From NCBI GenBank assembly GCA_003647385.1, contig QMMT01000042.1:1-9824 (forward strand): DNA of 9,824 bases, written 5' to 3'. The notes below the pieces were generated by a model that saw nothing but the letters and a program-made list of their open reading frames with translations, was not told the DNA's origin and made no database searches. Source of the stretch: Deltaproteobacteria bacterium (GTDB taxonomy: Bacteria > Desulfobacterota > Desulfobacteria > Desulfobacterales > Desulfobacteraceae). Position numbers and translations under genes: made by a program. The stretch's first letter is position 1; each line of letters opens with the position of its first letter. Positions 7,153 to 9,824 of the stretch are shown here, in pieces.

Positions 7153-7219
7153 TTATATATCTTCTGGCGTTATATATCTTCTGGCGTTATATATCTTCTG
7201 GCTCTTATATATCTTCAGG
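7153..7219 (-). repeat. 17-bp tandem repeat at the 3' end of rpsE
   Basis: Plus-strand TTATATATCTTCTGGCG occurs at 7153-7169 and 7170-7186 as exact copies and at 7187-7203 with one change (final G to T). After one extra base (7204) a fourth, partial copy TTATATATCTTCAGG occupies 7205-7219. The fourth copy is the coding end of rpsE (codons for PEDI and the TAA). The array therefore looks like a tandem amplification of the last 15-17 bp of rpsE into the rpsE-rpmD spacer. The first extra copy is in frame (it would read EPEDI then stop); the next ones are shifted. Confidence 0.95.
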
Positions 7220-7699
7220 TCTTAGACCACGACGTTTAGCCACTTCTTCTTTTGTACAAAGTGATTGAAGGCCTGCCATGGTCGCCCGAACAATATTCTG
7301 GGTATTGTGTGTTCCAATACATTTTGTCAGGATATCGGTAACGCCGACTGCCTCAAGGACTGCACGGATACCGCCACCGGCAATTAAGCCCGTACCAGGA
7401 GAAGCAGGTTTTAACAATACACGGCCCGCACCGGCTTTTCCCACAACTTCAAAAGGAACGGTTCCGTCAAGCAAAGAGATTTTAACCATATTTCTTTTGG
7501 CTTTTTCCATGCCTTTTTTAATTGCTTCAGGTACTTCTTTTGCTTTCCCAAGACCGTAACCAACTTGCCCCTCACCGTCACCTACAACTACCAGTGCACT
7601 AAAGGTGAAGTTCCTGCCGCCTTTTACAACTTTTGCGACACGGTTGATTCTGACGACCTTATCAATTAATCCATTATCTTCCATCTGCTGTCTTGCCAA
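7205..7699 (-). CDS. rpsE: 30S ribosomal protein S5
   Basis: The product has 164 residues (167 in E. coli). S5 lines the mRNA entry channel and contributes to decoding accuracy. The N-terminal double-stranded-RNA-like domain holds [20 protein letters not shown] (18-37) and [20 protein letters not shown] (40-59). The C-terminal domain has [20 protein letters not shown] (97-116), [16 protein letters not shown] (129-144) and [10 protein letters not shown]. The start is TTG at 7699: in-frame TAA TAA codons lie 12 nt upstream, and AAGGAGG sits 7 nt before the TTG. The next methionine is residue 6, too far from that site. The last codons are the source of the downstream tandem repeat. Confidence 0.97.
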   Translation of the reverse strand: MARQQMEDNGLIDKVVRINRVAKVVKGGRNFTFSALVVVGDGEGQVGYGLGKAKEVPEAIKKGMEKAKRNMVKISLLDGTVPFEVVGKAGAGRVLLKPASPGTGLIAGGGIRAVLEAVGVTDILTKCIGTHNTQNIVRATMAGLQSLCTKEEVAKRRGLRPEDI

Positions 7700-7706
7700 G
7701 GGTCTT

Positions 7707-7713
7707 CCTCCTT
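7707..7713 (-). promoter_or_regulatory. Ribosome binding site fixing the TTG start of rpsE
   Basis: AAGGAGG, a seven-base match to the anti-Shine-Dalgarno, ends 7 nt before TTG 7699. Two in-frame stops (the rplR TAA and the TAA next to it) lie immediately upstream, which excludes any earlier start. Confidence 0.88.
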
Positions 7714-7714
7714 A

Positions 7715-8077
7715 TTAGAAATTCAATCCGGCTTCACGGGCTCCGTCTGAAAGCGCTTTAATGCGCCCATGATATAAAAATCCGTTCCTGTCCAGGACTA
7801 CTTTTTCAATTCCTTTATCAAGAGCTCTCTTGCCGATGAGGTTTCCAACTGCCTTTGCAATTTCCGCCTTTTTGCCCTCTGTTTCCTTCAACTCTTTATC
7901 AAGAGTAGATGCAGAAACCAGTGTGCTGCCGCAGGTATCATCAATAACTTGAGCGTAGATATGCTTTGAACTTCTAAATACACTCAATCTTGGACGATCC
8001 TGGTTCCCGAAAATATTTTTTCTGATTCTTTTCTTTCTTTTAAGCCTTGCTTTAAGCCTTGGTGATGTATTTCCCAT
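7715..8077 (-). CDS. rplR: 50S ribosomal protein L18
   Basis: The product has 120 residues (117-122 usual). L18 binds 5S rRNA together with L5 and L25 in the central protuberance. The basic N-terminus (about 6-24, [13 protein letters not shown]) precedes [20 protein letters not shown] (28-47), and the highly conserved end [25 protein letters not shown] runs from 96 to 120. The ATG at 8077 has AAAAGGTGG upstream with a long spacing of about 12 nt. The 55-nt spacer from rplF contains an 18-bp tandem duplication. rpsE follows after 15 nt. Confidence 0.97.
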   Translation of the reverse strand: MGNTSPRLKARLKRKKRIRKNIFGNQDRPRLSVFRSSKHIYAQVIDDTCGSTLVSASTLDKELKETEGKKAEIAKAVGNLIGKRALDKGIEKVVLDRNGFLYHGRIKALSDGAREAGLNF

Positions 8078-8099
8078 ATCTTTATATTCCCACCTTTTA

Positions 8100-8135
8100 C
8101 GTGTGACCTTTAGGTTTCGTGTGACCTATAGGTTA
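8100..8135 (-). repeat. 18-bp tandem duplication at the 3' end of rplF
   Basis: Two adjacent 18-bp units, plus-strand CGTGTGACCTTTAGGTTT (8100-8117) and CGTGTGACCTATAGGTTA (8118-8135), are identical at 16 of 18 positions. The unit nearest rplF contains its TAA stop (8133-8135). Each unit holds a palindromic core (ACCTATAGGT, or ACCTAAAGGT with a central mismatch) and an AGGT that resembles a ribosome binding site. The true rplR site, AAAAGGTGG, lies just downstream. Confidence 0.92.
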
Positions 8136-8675
8136 TTCCTTACCTGCAGTCTTACCAGCTTTTCTGATAATTCTTTCGTCTGCATACATAATGCCTTTGC
8201 CCTTATAAGGTTCAGGGGGTCTAAGGTCTCTTATGTTTGCTGCCACCTGCCCAAGAAGTTCCTTATCAATACCTGACAAATTAATTTGAGTATTCTTTTC
8301 GACATTTGCCTGGATTCCATCAGGAATTTTAAAATCAACCGGATTGGAATATCCTACATTCAGTATAAGACTGTTACCTTTTACCTCTGCACGATAACCA
8401 ATACCGGAGAGAACAAGCTTTTTCTCATACCCGGTTAAAACCCCTGTCACCATATTGGAAATCAAGGATCTGAATAATCCCTGCAACGCAACTTTTTTCT
8501 TGTTGCTCGTATCTGTACTAACAGTTACTACAGCATCATCTATACTTATTTCAATTGCCGGATGCAGTTGACGTTCAAGTTTACCTTTAGGTCCTTTAAC
8601 TGAAATCACATCACCTTTCAGGGCAAACTGGACCTTATCTGGAAGCTGAACCGGCTTTTTTCCTATTCTGGACAT
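8133..8675 (-). CDS. rplF: 50S ribosomal protein L6
   Basis: The product has 180 residues (177 in E. coli). L6 lies at the base of the L7/L12 stalk near the sarcin-ricin loop. It is made of two repeated alpha/beta domains, about 1-82 and 83-180. Seen here: MSRIGKKPVQLP at the start, VKGPKGKL (27-34), GLFRSLISNMVTGV (66-79), LVLSGIGYRAEVKG (87-100), and the signature RPPEPYKGKGIMYADE (152-167), then a basic tail. The ATG at 8675 has AGGAG 6 nt upstream, and rpsH ends 14 nt before it. The stop codon lies within an 18-bp tandem duplication that extends into the spacer before rplR. Confidence 0.98.
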   Translation of the reverse strand: MSRIGKKPVQLPDKVQFALKGDVISVKGPKGKLERQLHPAIEISIDDAVVTVSTDTSNKKKVALQGLFRSLISNMVTGVLTGYEKKLVLSGIGYRAEVKGNSLILNVGYSNPVDFKIPDGIQANVEKNTQINLSGIDKELLGQVAANIRDLRPPEPYKGKGIMYADERIIRKAGKTAGKE

Positions 8676-8689
8676 ATATTACTCCTGAC

Positions 8690-9088
8690 CTACCATACGT
8701 TACAAAGAATTTCACCGCCGACGTTCGCTTCAATGGCCTGCTTATCTGTCATCAATCCTTTGGACGTTGAGACAATTGATATGCCGAGACCATTTAAAAC
8801 CGGCTTAATTTGTTTTGATTTAGCATAAACCCTGCAAGACGGTTTACTCACTCGTTTAATACCAAAAATTGTGGGCTGTCCCTCAGATACATATTTTATA
8901 TAGACACGAATAACGCCTTGAGTCTCATTTTCAAGGAATTTAAAATCCTTTATATATCCTTGTTCTTTCAGCACCCGCACCATTTCCAATTTAATTTTTG
9001 ATCCGGGGATATCCACTTTAACAAACTCTGCCTTACCACCATTCCTTATGATTGTTAGCATGTCTGCAATTGGATCACTAATTGCCAT
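8690..9088 (-). CDS. rpsH: 30S ribosomal protein S8
   Basis: The product has 132 residues (130 in E. coli). S8 is a primary binder of 16S rRNA helix 21. Its start, ISDPIADMLTIIRN (3-16), is typical, as are VKVDIPGSKIKLEM at about 23-36, RVSKPSCRVYAK (79-90), and the RNA-binding end GLGISIVSTSKGLMTDKQA (100-118) with GGEILCNVW (124-132). The ATG at 9088 has AAGGAGA 7 nt upstream. It follows rpsN by 50 nt of AT-rich spacer. In E. coli S8 represses the spc operon by binding mRNA near the start of rplE; the corresponding region lies just outside this window. Confidence 0.98.
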   Translation of the reverse strand: MAISDPIADMLTIIRNGGKAEFVKVDIPGSKIKLEMVRVLKEQGYIKDFKFLENETQGVIRVYIKYVSEGQPTIFGIKRVSKPSCRVYAKSKQIKPVLNGLGISIVSTSKGLMTDKQAIEANVGGEILCNVW

Positions 9089-9138
9089 TTTTAAATCTCC
9101 TTAAATAAAGCTGATATAGTTCTAATAAAATTGTAAAA

Positions 9139-9324
9139 TTACCAACTTGATTTGGTAACACCAGGAAGCTTGCCTTCTGATGCAAGTTTCCTGAAACAAA
9201 TTCTGCAAATACCAGCTTTTCTAATAAATGCTCTTGGTCTACCGCATAAAGGGCATCTGTTATACGCACGTGTTGAAAACTTTGGTTTTCTCTGCGCCTT
9301 TGCGATTAAAGCTTTTTTAGCCAA
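9139..9324 (-). CDS. rpsN: 30S ribosomal protein S14, zinc-binding (C+) short form
   Basis: The product has 61 residues, the short zinc type of S14 (type Z); the zinc-free form is about 100 residues. C24, C27, C40 and C43 form the C-x2-C-x12-C-x2-C zinc site (CPLC and CRIC), and the protein ends [16 protein letters not shown]14 is a late-assembling protein of the 30S head. The start is TTG at 9324: the protein has no internal methionine at all, the family start MAKKA is read from this codon, and a perfect AAGGAGG lies 5 nt upstream. The rplE stop is 19 nt before it and rpsH begins 50 nt after it. Confidence 0.97.
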   Translation of the reverse strand: MAKKALIAKAQRKPKFSTRAYNRCPLCGRPRAFIRKAGICRICFRKLASEGKLPGVTKSSW

Positions 9325-9329
9325 GCTTT

Positions 9330-9336
9330 CCTCCTT
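9330..9336 (-). promoter_or_regulatory. Ribosome binding site fixing the TTG start of rpsN
   Basis: AAGGAGG is complementary to the 16S 3' end over seven bases and ends 5 nt before TTG 9324. No ATG or GTG in this frame lies nearby. Confidence 0.85.
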
Positions 9337-9343
9337 AAGATCC

Positions 9344-9824
9344 TTAATTTTTGAAAGGCATTCCCATTAACTTTAGGAATTTTTTACCTTCCTCATCAGT
9401 TTTAGCTGTCGTTACAATAGTAATATTAAGACCTTTAATACTGTCGGTCCTATCGTAGTCAATTTCAGGGAATATAATGTGCTCGGTAATACCAAGGGTA
9501 TAATTACCCCTGCCATCAAAAGCCTTTCCGGAAATTCCACGAAAGTCCCTGACACGTGGTAAAGCAATATTCACAAGTCTATCAAGAAAATCATACATTT
9601 TCTCACTGCGCAAGGTAACCTTGCATCCGATGGGCAGATCAGCGCGAAGCTTAAAATTTGCAATCGGTTTTTTAGCTCTTGTAATTATTGGCTTTTGACC
9701 GGCGATCAACGCCAGTTCAGCGGCTGCTGGATCAACGATTTTTGGATTTCTTACCGCTTCTCCAAGTCCCATGTTTAACACAATTTTAGATAGCTTAGGC
9801 ACCTGTAATTCATTTGTATAATTA
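9344..9824 (-). CDS. rplE: 50S ribosomal protein L5 (N-terminus outside the window)
   Basis: The frame is open from the right window edge to TAA at 9346-9344, giving 159 visible residues of a protein that is normally about 179, so roughly 20 N-terminal residues are missing. The first visible residues are [19 protein letters not shown], which align with the QVPRVEKITLNMG region of E. coli L5. The GTG at 9802 is internal and is not the start. Further family features are [56 protein letters not shown], and the ending LKLMGMPF. L5 carries 5S rRNA into the 50S central protuberance and contacts the P-site tRNA. It leads into rpsN after 19 nt, as in the spc operon. Confidence 0.97.
   Translation of the reverse strand, partial: NYTNELQVPKLSKIVLNMGLGEAVRNPKIVDPAAAELALIAGQKPIITRAKKPIANFKLRADLPIGCKVTLRSEKMYDFLDRLVNIALPRVRDFRGISGKAFDGRGNYTLGITEHIIFPEIDYDRTDSIKGLNITIVTTAKTDEEGKKFLKLMGMPFKN

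Noticed and set aside
5702..7225. Several plus-strand open frames of 90-98 codons opposite secY, rplO and rpmD.
   Set aside because: They are antisense shadows of well-supported conserved genes, with no recognisable protein features and no operon logic.
1..9824. Search for CRISPR arrays, insertion sequences, tRNA/rRNA genes, defence or prophage genes, and in-frame TGA selenocysteine codons.
   Set aside because: None seen; the two tandem arrays have no spacers, all genes are intact housekeeping or signalling genes, and no gene is interrupted by TGA.

Overview
The window is dominated by a long, co-directional minus-strand run of translation and secretion genes: the 3' part of the spc operon followed by the alpha operon. 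In transcription order (right to left) it reads rplE (5' end cut by the window), rpsN, rpsH, rplF, rplR, rpsE, rpmD, rplO, secY, infA, rpmJ, rpsM, rpsK, rpsD, rpoA, rplQ. Every gene except the truncated rplE is complete and in frame. Spacers are 1 to 66 nt and none contains a recognisable terminator, so the run is probably one transcriptional unit or two overlapping ones. The genes supply 30S proteins (S14, S8, S5, S13, S11, S4), 50S proteins (L5, L6, L18, L30, L15, L36, L17), initiation factor IF-1, the translocon channel SecY and the RNA polymerase alpha subunit. adk and map, which often sit between secY and infA in other bacteria, are absent.

Left of rplQ lies a strong, nearly symmetric terminator hairpin (about 1794-1830). 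It serves both rplQ (minus strand) and a convergent plus-strand gene for a cytoplasmic diguanylate cyclase with an AGDEF active site and a DUF484/GAF-like sensor (776-1789). Divergent from that gene, across a 154-bp spacer, the left edge carries the first 207 codons of a minus-strand membrane protein of the AI-2E transporter (TqsA/YdiK/PerM) family.

The organism looks like a Gram-negative of moderate to low GC. Gene order, the zinc-type (C+) forms of S4, S14 and L36, and the overall look of the proteins suggest a sulfate-reducing Desulfobacterota member (Desulfobacterales, Desulfobacter/Desulfobacula-like). That assignment is inference from memory, not a search.

I see no undescribed system: the window is mainly conserved housekeeping DNA. 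The unusual points are small. Two tandem repeats (17-bp and 18-bp units) sit at the 3' ends of rpsE and rplF inside the otherwise compact operon. Four TTG start codons (rpsN, rpsE, rpsM, rpsD) all fall on small-subunit genes. The diguanylate cyclase gene has a promoter-like element placed so that its mRNA could be leaderless.
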